Below are positions 36,016 through 47,330 of a DNA stretch of 64,000 nucleotides, in pieces (within the stretch, counting starts at the first letter, position 1; each line of letters opens with the position of its first letter). Below the pieces are notes generated by a model. That model had not been told where the DNA came from, ran no database searches, and saw only the letters and a program-made list of their open reading frames with translations. Origin of the DNA: Prosopocoilus inquinatus (Eukaryota; Arthropoda; Insecta; Coleoptera; Lucanidae); NCBI GenBank assembly GCA_036172665.1, contig CM069876.1, positions 38,285,001 to 38,349,000 on the forward strand, given 5' to 3'. The translations under genes were made by a program, and so were the position numbers.

Positions 36016-36976
36016 AAAAGCTATTTTCTAACATAGGTTTTTTTTATATACTTAAATATTCGTGGTTGTTTTGTTTTTGTTTTATTTAACGCTATCTTTT
36101 TGAAATGAATTATTTATGGTTGATTGTAAAATTTTTACTTAATATTTCAAATTTCATTCGGTCTTACCTGAAAAAAAAAATTGTTTATATTAAAATCATT
36201 TGATTTTTAATATAAATGTATTGTCAACTAAATTTTACGTTTTTGTTTAATATATTTTTGTATTCTAAATTTTCTTAAATTGCATTGTAAATAAAATTTT
36301 ACGAATTTTTAATACATAATTATATTTCAAATTTTGCCATTTTATTTGAGTTATCTTCGCAAGTAAAGATTTCATTCTGTTTTGAAGTCCAAGAGAGTAA
36401 TAAACAGAGAGAGATAGGGAAGAAAAAGGCGAAGCATTTTCAACAATTCTGAAAATACCGTTAAACGCCATTTGAAAAACCGGGGATAATAAACTGGAAA
36501 ATCAATTTCTGGCTTTCTACCAAACCAAGAAGCGCGTTACCAACATAGAAAATCGAGATCCAACTTTGCACGGGTTGTTTAAAAGAATTGTGGGACAAAA
36601 GGAGATAAAAAGTGGGTTTTTCAACCTCCATACACGTGACATAAAGCAATAGATTAAATATTGCAAGAGAGAGAACTCGCACGGTTCCGAACAAGACTTT
36701 ACTGCTTAATATCGCGTGTTAAGTTTCCTCGTTGATAAATTTTCCAAGTTCAAAATTTTTCTGTCAGTCAATTTTATAACTCTCTAAAATAAAATTGTTG
36801 TAGCTTAAAAATTTAGAAGCTAGAAAAATGCTTTAAAAAGTGTACAGACTTCTTCGTCCCTTTTTCTCTCTTTATCCCAGCCTGTTTCCTTTATTTTTAA
36901 TTATTTTAAAATTGTTTTAGGTCTAGGTTTATAAACGCAAAATAAAGTTACTATACGGTTTAATGCCTTAGTGATA
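36016..36976. other. No gene recognised
   Basis: AT-rich. A short palindrome of TATATTAAAATCA / TGATTTTTAATATA type lies at 36186-36220. Confidence 0.4.
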
Positions 36977-37228
36977 ATTGAGGGGTTGATAGCAAAAATC
37001 CAACTAGTCAGAAATTTTAAATTCTGAGAAAACAAGAAAAAATTTCCGTCTTCCTTATTTGTGTACACAGAAATGTGGCATTTTAAAGTCTTTTAGAGCC
37101 TGACCTGTGGCGTTTTTTCCGATTTTTTTTCTGAGAACTTTAGCACTTGGTATAGCAACAAGATGACATCTCTAACTCATTTCTCGTTTTCTGTGACTAC
37201 TGGGGGCTTTTGCTATCAATCCCTCAAT
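36977..37228. mobile_element. Short inverted-repeat element (MITE)
   Basis: The left end ATTGAGGGGTTGATAGCAAA at 36977 mirrors the right end TTTGCTATCAATCCCTCAAT ending at 37228. 252 bp. The target duplication is not clear (GATA on the left, GGTA on the right). Confidence 0.65.
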
Positions 37229-38382
37229 GGTAAAACTGCAGAGTAAATTTATCTTGCGTTTATGATACAGGGTCTTAGTAAGTTTAAAATTGTCATATTT
37301 TTCTGCCCAAAAATTGTATTTTTTTGTTTCCAGCTCTTGTCGGTTGAGAAAGTTTATAATGAATTGAAATGTTTTAAACTGCAACAGTGCAGAGTACTTT
37401 TGAAAACTGAAGGAATTGAAATTATTAATTAAATGTAAGGCGCTTGCGTTAATACATACCATGTTCCAAAAAAAAAAAATATTTAAAAGATTTAGATTTG
37501 ATCTTCAAAGAACATAATTTAAAGTTAAGCTTCTTTCTGCGCAGTTACTCCAACTCTAACCTGGACGGGAAAATAATTTCGTAGGAGTTTTCACTTTTTC
37601 CCTCATCATCGATTTCCCATCTCCTCAATCCACCCTCGTTTTTTCTTGCCCGTCGAAAGCCCATCGATTGATTGCTCTCTCTCGACGTGCAAGGTGAGCG
37701 AGCGTCCGTCGTATATAAAATACTACAACAAATCTTCGATTTGTCAACTCAACTTCCATCGTTTTGTTCCTCGGATTATGATTGAAATTCGCCCCAACGC
37801 AACGCTGCAGAGCTCCCGCCCCCCCGGAGCGGAATAATGGGGGCTCGCCTCCTCCCGATTCATAATGACTGCATAACATCGCAGGATTAATTCATCCGAG
37901 AGACCGGAAGCGAATAAATGAGACGGTGGCGGCGTATTGTTTTAGGCACGGGACAAAAAATCTCCATGGAAACGGAAGAGCGCAATGTTGAATCAATTCT
38001 GTTAAAAGCCTCTTCTGCCAGATTGGACATGCAAGGGTGCAAGTTTTACGTTCGGGGGCGAGAGAGAACTTGGAAGCGGCGTGATATTTAGTTTAATTAA
38101 TTCCAAGTACTTTATTTATTCTTTTGTTACGACATTTCTTTTAATTTAATTAAAACATGTACAATACAAGAACGTCAGTGGTTGCAATTTACAAAATTTA
38201 TTATTTTTGTCATTAGTATGTTTTTCTTCTTTAAAATAGTTACTTGTAAATGCGTTCTTGCTGCCATTTTTAAAAGAGACTGGAATTTTTGTGCTGGGGC
38301 CTCATCTGCCTACTCTTCAGTGCGAGACACTTACGGATCAAGTGTGCGTTGTTACCTATTACTTTAATAGTTTTGTAAAGTG
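37229..38382. other. No gene recognised
   Basis: 37620-37900 is GC-richer with short open frames on both strands but no recognised domain or splice context. Confidence 0.4.
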
Positions 38383-39066
38383 CTATTTTTTTTAAAACAA
38401 AACATCATTCTAAAAAGTATTCTATTCGAAAAATAAATAATTGATCTAAAAGCCAACAAACTAATAAAAATGCAGTTAGGCTTGTTGATTTCCATCATTA
38501 GAATTTAAGATAGAGGTAAGGAAACAAGATTCGCTAATCGGATAGAGTGTAGTTCGTTGTTTTGTTAGCTACGGCCATTTTGTTTGTTCACTCAGGCTGG
38601 GATGCTTTAGTTAACGCTTGATCGGAAGAGATTTACTTCGTGTTCTGTAAAAGGCACTCAACGCAAATCAAATCATTCATGTAAATTTTCTATAAATTTT
38701 ACTAAGAAAACTTTAAAAAAAAATTTATTGGTAATTATCGATAGGTAGCATGCGATTTGCTACGCGTTTGACCATCATAAGAATGCGAAGCATCTTCCTC
38801 GCGCGGCAATGATGAATAAGCAAAATTAAGCGAAGCTGATGTAACGGGAAAGACGCCCTATAATTTTATGCTCTTCAAAGCCTGACAAGTTTCATTAATC
38901 AGGTATTTATAACCAGCGATTTCTGTGCGCAGATTAGTTCGTAATGCTTACTTCATTCTTCTCAATTAATTTGATTTGTGAGTTTAGAAGTATTTACCTA
39001 ATACAAATATAAAGGGAAGAATATGTTAATGTTGAATAAATTAATATAAAGGAGGAGAAATTTTGT

Positions 39067-39143
39067 CACTTTCGGGATTTGAACTCTAGGCCTTTCGGTA
39101 ACGTTCGTCGCGTTACCGAGAGGGTTCAGATTATGACAGTCAT
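39067..39143 (-). repeat. tRNA-like segment, unit A
   Basis: On the minus strand the ends CTGTCA and TGACAA nearly pair like an acceptor stem. GAGTTCAAATCCCG is a B box with T-loop TTCAAAT, and CTCTCGGTAACGCGACG is A-box-like. The hairpin at 39091-39123 forms its middle. Likely a tRNA-derived SINE part, not a functional tRNA. Confidence 0.45.
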
Positions 39144-39540
39144 TAGTCACGTGTGTTCAGTTTGAGGAACGAACCATAGGTGGCGGGATTGGATAATCAT
39201 TCGAGTGAATAATGGCCTAATTGCGACTGTAAAACTACGCTTTTTCTACTGGTAGCATGTGATTTGCTACGCGTTTGACGATCACAAGAATGCGAAGCAT
39301 CTTCGTCGCGCGGCAATGTTTAATAAACAAAATTAATCGAAGCTGATGTAACGGGAAAGACGCCCTGTAATTTCCTGCTCTTCAAAGCCTGACAAGTTTC
39401 ATTAATCAGGTATTTATAACCATCGATTTCTGTGCGCAGATTAGTTCGTAATGCTTACTTCATTCTTCTCAATTCATTTGATTTGTGAGTTTAGAAGTAT
39501 TTACCTAATACAAATAAAAAATAAAGGAGGAAAAATTCTG

Positions 39541-39618
39541 TCACTTTCGGTATTTGAACTCGAGGCCTCTCGGTAACGTTCGTCGCGTTACCGAGAGGGT
39601 TCAGATTATGACAGTCAT
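39541..39618 (-). repeat. tRNA-like segment and perfect 13 bp hairpin, unit B
   Basis: Minus-strand CTGTCA...TGACAG could close an acceptor-like stem; GAGTTCAAATACC is B-box-like. The central hairpin CCTCTCGGTAACG / CGTTACCGAGAGG at 39566-39598 is perfect with a 7 nt loop, unlike a tRNA anticodon arm. Confidence 0.45.
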
Positions 39619-39619
39619 T

Positions 39620-39875
39620 AAAGTGAAAAGTCGTGGTCCGGAATGAAACCAGACAATAGGTCTGATTCCGCACCAATTGGTTCTGTATCTTACTTTATTA
39701 TTATTATTATTATTATTATTACTGTTATCATTATTATTATTATTTTATTTAATGTTTTTACTTAAATTTTGATACTTGTTTTGATATATACATATACATG
39801 TTACCTTACTAATTACTTTCGTCGTTATTGTATTGAGCTGAGAACCAATAAAGACACTTTATTATTATTATTAGT
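39620..39875 (+). mobile_element. LINE 3' tail inserted in unit B
   Basis: Relative to unit A, where GTCATTAGTCACG is continuous, unit B carries about 240 extra bases. They include a (TTA)n microsatellite (about 39691-39740) and end AATAAAGACACTT(TAT)n before the unit resumes at GTCACTTGCG. The AATAAA and terminal triplet repeat fit a 5'-truncated non-LTR retrotransposon or SINE tail. No coding part remains. Confidence 0.55.
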
Positions 39876-40282
39876 CACTTGCGTTCAGTTTGAGGAACGA
39901 ACCATAGGTAGCGGGATTGGATAATCATTCGAGTGAATAATGACCATAATCGCGACTGTAATACTACGCTTTTTCTACTCTACGCTTTTTCTACTGGTAG
40001 CACGTGATTTGCTACGCGTTTGACCATCATAAGAATGCGAAGCATCTTCCTCGCGCGGCAATGATGAATAAACAAAATTAAGCGAAGCTGAAGTAACGGG
40101 AAAGACGCCCTATAATTTTATGCTCTTCAAAGCCTGACAAGTTTCATTAATCAGGTATTTATAACCAGCGATTTCTGTAAGCAAATTAGTTCATAATGCT
40201 TGCTTCATTCTTCTTTTTCAAAGTGCTATTTTTTTAAGACAAAGTGATCATTCTAAAAGTATTCTATTCGAAAAATAAAGAA

Positions 40283-41775
40283 TGAAATTGCATGTTTCCT
40301 CGTTCCAAAAATAAATCCCGAAGCAACAGTTGATAATGAGAATCCAGTCTGTCTAGCAAATTCCTTCAGAGGTTTTCTAAATACCCCCGGCGCTGAAAAT
40401 AGAAGCAGATTGATAACCCCCGAGAAAACAATATATCATGTTCAGACTTTTATGTTTTGTCATTTATTTCCTGCACGCCGCTTCCGGCAATCCGATTAAA
40501 TCCTTCCTTTGTGTCCGTGCCTTCGGTAAGGAACGAAAAAATACAAGTTCCCCATAATTGCATTAGGAGCAGACGTATTGATTTGCGACTTTCACCGGGT
40601 CGAGCCCATCGACAGTTTCTCGTTAATGCCTCCACGGCAGCAGTTTTGTTAATTACGTGTCAGTGGTGGATGCGAATCTCATCAAAACGCGCTCGCACAC
40701 ACGTCACTGCGAATTAATTGCTGTTTGCGCACGCATTTAAAAGCCATTAATTTGTTTTCCAAAATCCAGAAAAGAATTCTTGCGCATAATTTTCAAAACA
40801 CATTTCATCAAGCACGAGCAAACAAACACACTGTCGCATTTCAAGCAGCAACGAAATTTATGACGTGTACACACTCATAATTAATCAACAAAATCAAACA
40901 TTTTAGTTTCATTGTGGCGCCAAAATTATACTGAATAGAACAATGCCCTCATTAATTAACAATTTAATTTTCAAGCGATCGAAAAATAACCAATTCTATG
41001 AGCTATTGCTTCCGGCTATAGTTTTGGGGGGTGAAATATCATCAGATCAGCCCTCTCGGTTCCTAATAATGGGGCAGATTGGGCGCTTAGTTTCAATTAT
41101 CAAGCAGACAGCGAGCAATTCGGGGGCAAATGAAAAATAATCGCACTCCGCTCTGGAACGAGATGAACTAACTGCTAAGAACATCTGTCGCCATCAACGT
41201 CTTTAACCTAGATAATTAATCAACGACATTCCAACCCCGGAGACGCTTTTTGGATAAAATCATCTTAATCTTCCTTTATTATTCAGCGGATGGTTCTGGT
41301 GAAATCATTTATTTGAAAATCGTTTGGGTACGCGGAAGTTTTCTTGAAAGATCTTCAAGCAACATCGCTTACAATTACCACCCCTTAAAATTCATTGTTG
41401 ATTTTCGACCATCGCCATATATGTATATCGAGGTTAAACAAATTGCAAAGCGATCAAAACATGAAAGTAAACTAAAGAACATTAGAGAATAAATCAATTT
41501 CTTTGGTTGATTTTCGATTTTAAAGAGAAAGCATGAGGCGCCTGTCCGGAACGTTGAGGACGAGGCTGAGACAAATTCATGCGAGTTTTCAGTCCTCCAG
41601 CGTCACATCAAAACCGACGAAATGTCGTACTCTGCGGATGCCTCCAACTTAGGTTTCCTCATCTCAATAAAAATGTGTACGGCAGAGCTTAAAAGAATTA
41701 TTTAAGCTAGCCATAAACGCCAGGTCGCTTGCCGGAAGACGCATTTCTTTTAAGCACTGCGGTACCATCCTTTAA
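40283..41775. other. No gene recognised
   Basis: 40440-41160 is of more balanced composition, with ATTAATTAA motifs. It may be conserved non-coding DNA, but this cannot be judged from one sequence. Confidence 0.35.
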
Positions 41776-42082
41776 GCTAGCTTTACACGATGCGTCACTT
41801 CTTGCATTAAGATGCATGCGTTTATAACGCAATAAAATGCATGATTGGCTGCATGCGTGATTTTATAGCGCAATACACTATTTTCTGAGAGACAAGGTCA
41901 TGCAACCAAGAACTCCAAAAAGCTCTACGTCCATTTTGTAATCCGCAGTGGAATGAACTCTCGTATAAATATTTTCACACATATTTAAACACGCATGCAT
42001 TTATTGCGTCCTATTGCATGCGCAGATGCATGCAATTAGCGCTTGCGTTGTCTCACGAAATGAGGCATCGTGTAAAGCTAGC
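41776..42082. mobile_element. MITE with TTTACACGATGC ends flanked by GCTAGC
   Basis: GCTAGCTTTACACGATGC at 41776 mirrors GCATCGTGTAAAGCTAGC ending at 42082. The interior is rich in GCATGC/ATGCAT and is itself partly palindromic. GCTAGC is palindromic, so it may be the outermost part of the TIR or a 6 bp target duplication. Another GCTAGC lies just upstream at 41706. Confidence 0.65.
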
Positions 42083-42339
42083 TCTAGAGCAGAAACAGCG
42101 CAAATTTGGGACAAAGCCCTCCTCAAACAACACCACCAAGCACTGCGGACACCATAAGACGACTGACTTGCTCTAGGCGCGTCGTAAATTAATAAAGCTA
42201 ACCCTCTTTCGAAGTAAAGAAGAACGAATCGAAAGCATCGTGACAGCATCAAGACCAAACCGAGTAAAAGCTGATGCAAAGGAAGCCAATGGTTTAAAAG
42301 GTTAAGTGTGGACGCAATTTAATCTTCCTGTTAAAATAA

Positions 42340-42562
42340 CAAACGTGCAAGAACTTGAAATTCTCAGGACCTTATAACGAAAAAAATTAGACGACACCGG
42401 AGATTTAAACGCACAAAAGACTGTAATTTTTAGGACTTAATATCGAAAAAATAAACGATACCGGAAATTTTATGTAAATTTTATACGAACGCACAAAAAA
42501 CTGTAATTCTCAGGATCTAATAGCGAAAAAATTAAAACGATACCGGAAATTTTATGTAAATT
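42340..42562. repeat. Three ~72 bp tandem units
   Basis: Each unit contains TGTAATTCTCAGGA-like, TAATAGCGAAAAAATTA-like and ACGATACCGGAAATTTTATG. The last two units are most alike. Confidence 0.7.
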
Positions 42563-42974
42563 TTAGGAGGAGTAGGAGATTTCATGGCCGTCTAGACGTT
42601 TGCAAATAAGCATCTCATCATAAAACTCGAAACGTACCTGCAGACGTTTGCAAAAGATGATGCGATTACATCTAAAAACAGAAACTCCGGACGATATTGT
42701 TTACTTAAGGCTATAAAAGAAATGCTGACTCAGCGAGAATTATACGACAGTTTATGTCCGGTGTATTCTAAAATGTATACAAAAAACTGTGTGAGTTGCA
42801 CCGCGATAATAAAATAGAACAAGAGACCATTTGCATTATAAAAATTCAATTAATTTTACGACGGAGACGATGACAAAAAAACCTATTTTATAGCAATCAA
42901 AGCAGACGTGATAGACACAACGGGAATTCCTAACATTGCACCATCAAGGATAAATGCAATACAAACTCTATATA

Positions 42975-43120
42975 CAGGGTGTTTCCTGAAAAGCGGTTTT
43001 CCAGGCCGCAGTCAAGAGACAACCTAAAAATCGCACAAATCTCAACGTTTCGTTATTATTTGATAACTCCTTCAGCGAACCGTTGAGATTTGTGAGATTT
43101 TTAAGTTATCGTTGTAAGGA
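42975..43120. repeat. Mariner-type end fragment and local inverted repeat
   Basis: TACAGGGTGTTTCCTGAAAA resembles the outer end of TA-flanked elements such as the one at 55292. CGCACAAATCTCAACG and CGTTGAGATTTGTGAG form an inverted pair about 50 bp apart. Confidence 0.4.
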
Positions 43121-43309
43121 TATTTTTATACTTGTTATTAACGACAGGGGCGTTTGATAGAATATCAAGAGAGCACATTAATCTCGTATCGTAAGTCATA
43201 ATTTAATTTCTATAAGTAGTTATACAGTATTTTTGTGAAAACTTTCAGACTGGCAACTTTCACGAAAACTTTGGTACAGTCACAGACTTTAATTTATTAT
43301 GACTTTTAA

Positions 43310-44100
43310 TTAATCGGTCTAAAAATCAATAAACTAATAATAATGCAGTTAAGCTTGTTGATTTCCACCATTAGAATTTAAGTAGAGGTAAGGATACAAG
43401 ATTCGCTAATCGTATAGAGTGTAGTTCGTTGTTTTGTTAGCTGCGGCCATTTTGTATGTTCAATTAGGCTGAGAAGCTTTACTTGACGCTTAATCGGAAG
43501 AGATTCATTTCGTGTTCTGTAAAAGGCACTCAACGCAAATCAAATCATCCATGTAAATTTTTTATAAATTTTACTGAGAAAAAAAAAACTTTATTGGTAA
43601 TTAACTATAGGTAGCATGTGATTTGCTATGCGTTTGACCATCATAAGAATACAAAGCTTCGTCGTCGCGCGACAATGCTGAATAAATAAAATTAAGCGAA
43701 GCTGATGTAACGGGAAAGACGCCCTATAATTTGATGCTCTTCAAAGCCTGACAAGTTTCATTAATCAGGTATTTATAACCAGCGATTTCTGTGCGCAAAT
43801 TAGTTCGTAATGCTTACTTCATTCTTCTTTCTCAATTCATTTAATTTGTGAGTTTAGAAGTATTTACGTAATACAAATATAATGTTAATGGTGAATTAAA
43901 TAAATTAATATAAAGGAGGAAAAATTCTGTCACTTTCAGGATTTGAACTCGAGCCCTCTCGGTAATGTTCGGTGCGCTACCGAGAGGGTTCAGATTATGA
44001 CAGTCATTAGTCACGTGGTCAGTTTGAGGAACGAACCGGATTGGATAAATCATTCGAGTGAATAATGGCCATAATCGCGGCTGTAATACTACGCTTTTTT
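43310..44100. repeat. Copy D of the 38.4-40.3 kb repeat family
   Basis: Colinear with 38455-39240: AAGCTTGTTGATTTCCA, GTAGTTCGTTGTTTTGTTAG and AAAGGCACTCAACGCAAATC, then the GGTAGCATG unit, tRNA-like segment and CATTCGAGTGAATAATGGCC. The hairpin here is CCCTCTCGGTA (43954-43964) / TACCGAGAGGG (43978-43988) with a diverged loop. It is about 4 kb away in the same orientation. Confidence 0.8.
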
Positions 44101-45439
44101 TGCGGGTTTTTATTTTTTAAAGAAATGAGACATGGTAAAGTAAGAGATTGAAAGTCCTCAGAACTAAAACTTTAAAATGGTGGCAATTCTTGTTCCTTTA
44201 GAACCCTTCCCCATACGAAAATTAAACCTGACAAGGCAATTGTTCGCCCGTTTCGTCAATACCCCCCGCTTCGTGGGCTTCTTCCACAACCTTGGGAAGT
44301 TCGCGAAGGTCTTTCAGCTCGTTCTAAGGCATCCTCTTCGCCAGCGAACGAAAGCAATATCCTCTCCCGCCCCCCCTCGTCTAATTAACCTGTGTTCGCA
44401 GCAGATTTTGTAAGAACGTGGTTCAATGAGGCGCGCGGAAATTAAACGGCAGCCCCGATGATGACGAACGCAGGGCAAATAACAATCTCCGTCTGCTAGC
44501 CCTCTTCGCTCTTTGGCCTTTATTGCGTGAAGTTTCGCCCCGATATTAGCGAAGTTATTCGTTCGGGCAGTGTTTGATAAGTAAATTATTGGGAAACTTT
44601 AATTGGTTTTCTGCTCTAAATTGTGGCCGCGCGTGGAGTTCGGAAAAACTAACTAGTTTTTGGTGGCGGTGAGTTTTTCGAATTGCTTTGGGGGGTCTTT
44701 TGTTGAAGGCTTCGTCATTTTTCCTCGAAGTTTTCTTATGCAGTTTAGATTTCTTTAATACAATATTGTTATACACGATTCGTAAAACAAAGTGGGTGTT
44801 GAAATGCTCCCCCTCTTAGCAACTATGAAATTACTAAATTTATGGCAAGCTATTTGTCAATGTAACACACGTTCTGGTGCACTTATTTATTTTGCTGTGA
44901 AGGTTGAATATTTATCCTAGTTGCTAATAGAAAACCAATTTCTGTGCAGGGTGTAGGCTATAAAGGTTGATCAGTAACTATGACATCAACTTCATGATAT
45001 TAATAAAGTAGTAAAGAGTTATATTTCTGATAACATGTTACAGTTTTAAATGTATATACTGTATAGTAAAATTTACCGGAGTCGAAACCTTTCTTCCATC
45101 GACGGGTTATTTTATTAAGCCGGAAAAGGGTGTGTCGCTGCGCTCTTGCCGAGCGAAACGTGGTTTTTGTGGTCGCCTCGGGCTGGGAACGCAGCTAATT
45201 AAATTGGTAATTGCCCGTATCCTTACTCGTTCAGTTTTTTTTGTATGGATCTCCTACAAATGTATTTCGAGTAAAAAATACACCCGTTTGATTTTCGTAA
45301 CAGCTCATTTGATGGGATTGATGTCACATTTCACCGGATTGGCTTACTCTTCTCGGTCTCTCTTTTTCTTGTTGGTTCTCTTTTCTTTGCTTTCCGAACT
45401 GTGCTGGTAATAGATTAATTTTCCATTTGAAAATCGAAT
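44101..45439. other. No gene recognised
   Basis: 44170-44530 is GC-richer with an open stretch but no recognised domain. 45120-45400 has the same balanced composition as the LTR-like sequence downstream and may belong to it. Confidence 0.35.
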
Positions 45440-46545
45440 CAACCACTTGGTATCCCGTTTGAGTGTTCAAAAGAGTTTCCCTCGGGGAGGTTAAAATGAA
45501 AGTCACGGCTTAGAGCCGGGTTTGAAGGTTCGCTACGATTAAAACCACGCGCTTGTGTCAGTTTGGCGGGATGGCTTACCTCCAGGTGAGTTTGATCTGT
45601 CTGTTGCCAACACGATTCGTGGTGTCCCGTTTGAGTGTTTAAAAGAACTTCCCTGAGGGAGGTTGAAATGAAAGTCACGGCTTAGAGACGGGTTTGAAGG
45701 TTCGCTACGATTAAAGCCACGCGCTTGTGTCAGCTTGGCGGGATGGCTTTCCTCCAGGTGAGTTTGATCTATCTGTTGCCAACACGATTCGTGGTGTCCC
45801 GTTTGACTGTTCAAAAGAATTTCTCTCGGGGAGATTAAAATGAAAGTCACGGCTTAGAGTCGAGTTTGAAGGTTCGCTACGATTAAAGCCACGCGCTTGT
45901 GTCAGCTTGGCGGGACCGATTCCCTCCAGGTGAGTTTGATATCTCTGTTGCCAACACGTTCGGTGGTACCCCGTTTGAGTGTTTAAAAGAATTTCCCTCA
46001 GGGAGGTTGAAATGAAAGTCACGGCTTAGAGACGGGTTTGAAGGTTCGCTACGATTAAAGCCACGCGCTTGTATCAGCTTGGGGGGATGGCTTTCCTCCA
46101 GGTGAGTTTGATTTGTCTGTTGCCAACACGATTCATGGTGTCCCGTTAGACTGTTCAAAAGAATTTCTCTCGGGGAGATTAAAATGAAAGTCACGGCTTA
46201 GAGTCGGGTTTGAAGGTCCGCTACGATTAAAGCCACGCGCTTGTGTCAGCTTGGCGGGATGGCTTGCCTCCAGGTGAGTTTGATTTGTCTGTTGCCAATA
46301 CGATTCGTGGTGTCCCGTTTGAGTTTTCAAAAGAATTTCCCTCGGGGAGGTTGAAATGAAAGTCACGGCTTAGAGACGGGTTTGAAGGTTCGCTTCGATT
46401 AAAGCCACGCCCTTGTGTCAGCTTGGTGGGATTGCTTCCCTCCAGGTGAGTTTGATTTGTCTGTTGCCAATACGATTCGTGGTGTCCCGTTTGAGTTTTC
46501 AAAAGAATTTCCCTCGGGGAGGTTGAAATAAAAGTCACGGCTTAG
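45440..46545. repeat. 172 bp tandem array, about 6.5 units
   Basis: Successive copies of GAAAGTCACGGCTTAGAG recur exactly 172 bp apart (near 45496, 45668, 45840, 46012, 46184, 46356 and 46528), with GATTAAAGCCACGC, CCTCCAGGTGAGTTTGAT and TGTTGCCAACACGATTC in each. Units differ by few substitutions, so the array is young or homogenised. The overlapping ~100 residue minus-strand frames arise because the unit lacks stops; 172 is not a multiple of three, so no continuous repeat protein can be encoded. Confidence 0.92.
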
Positions 46546-47330
46546 ACGTGATCCGTGTTCTACGTTCCTTATTTGTTTCCTCCCTTTAGGCTAAATTGGA
46601 GGGGCTGAATATCCATGCTCTCGTCCCGATTTTTCCCTGCCGATTGTCTCTTGGACCACGAATGTTTCATCGTAGGAAAAGCAGCTGTGACGCGTAGGTC
46701 CTGTCCCTTCCGACTTGGATAATTACGAGAGGAAAAACGAAGGCCGTCTTGAGTGTCAACTTCTCGGCTGACGTTGGATCTGGGAGTTCGCCGACGCAGA
46801 CGTGACGTCACCCTGTTAAAGGTCGGATTTATTTTTCTGTTATTCCCCGTACCAGTTCAATCCCTTTGTAAATTGTTGCGTTTGGTATTAAATACGTGGT
46901 GTCTGTAATTTTGGGTATAGTTTGGCATCGTTTTGCGCAACCTGTTTGGCCGGATTTGGTGTAATTGAAACGCCACTCCCCGCCGTAGTTTGGCGATAAT
47001 TACGTTCTGTTTACTTGTAGATTGAGTTTAGTATTGTCTTTCGGATCCGAACAGGTTATCTTAATGCAGTTTGAGGCCTTCCGCCTCCTCTCTTTTTTTT
47101 GTGCGTGGTTCGGATGCGAACTGAGATCTTTCGTCTTTTCTTTGCGTTTCATTTTGACAATTATTGGTCGTGTAAACTTATTTATTTGTCGAATAAAGAG
47201 AAACTTTGGACGTACCGCGTTTTAGTTAGTTTTTCCCGCGATCCCAAAAAAATTGAGTGGCGCCCTATTGGCTTAGTTATCGCGTCGATTTGATAAGCAT
47301 CCCGACCCGTCCCATTGCAGCTGCTGGCGA
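46546..47330 (+). mobile_element. LTR-like 3' part of a retrotransposon (solo or truncated)
   Basis: A polyadenylation-type AATAAA (47190-47195) is followed about 120 bp later by CCCATTGCA, then GCTGCTGGCGACACCG, which resembles the LTR end and TGGCGAC-type primer-binding region of some insect gypsy-class elements. No gag or pol follows. With the 172 bp array upstream, 45.1-47.3 kb could be one long LTR; Woot of Tribolium, for example, is known to have very long LTRs. The left boundary and identity are not established. Confidence 0.35.

Larger units (their letters stand above)
38383..40282. repeat. Composite repeat: ~504 bp units A, B and C between 60 bp direct repeats
   Basis: AAAGTGCTATTTTTTT...AGTATTCTATTCGAAAAATAAA occurs at 38383-38442 and 40220-40282. 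Between them are tandem units, starting GGTAGCATG..ATTTGCTACGCG, at 38747 (A), 39251 (B) and 39994 (C, truncated). A to B spacing is 504 bp; B to C is about 743 bp because a LINE tail is inserted in B. Each full unit ends GACTGTAA..ACTACGCTTTTTCTACT and contains a hairpin and a tRNA-like segment. Confidence 0.8.

Noticed and set aside
45324..46538. Series of ~103 residue minus-strand proteins
   Set aside because: They are translations of a 172 bp satellite unit whose length is not divisible by three.
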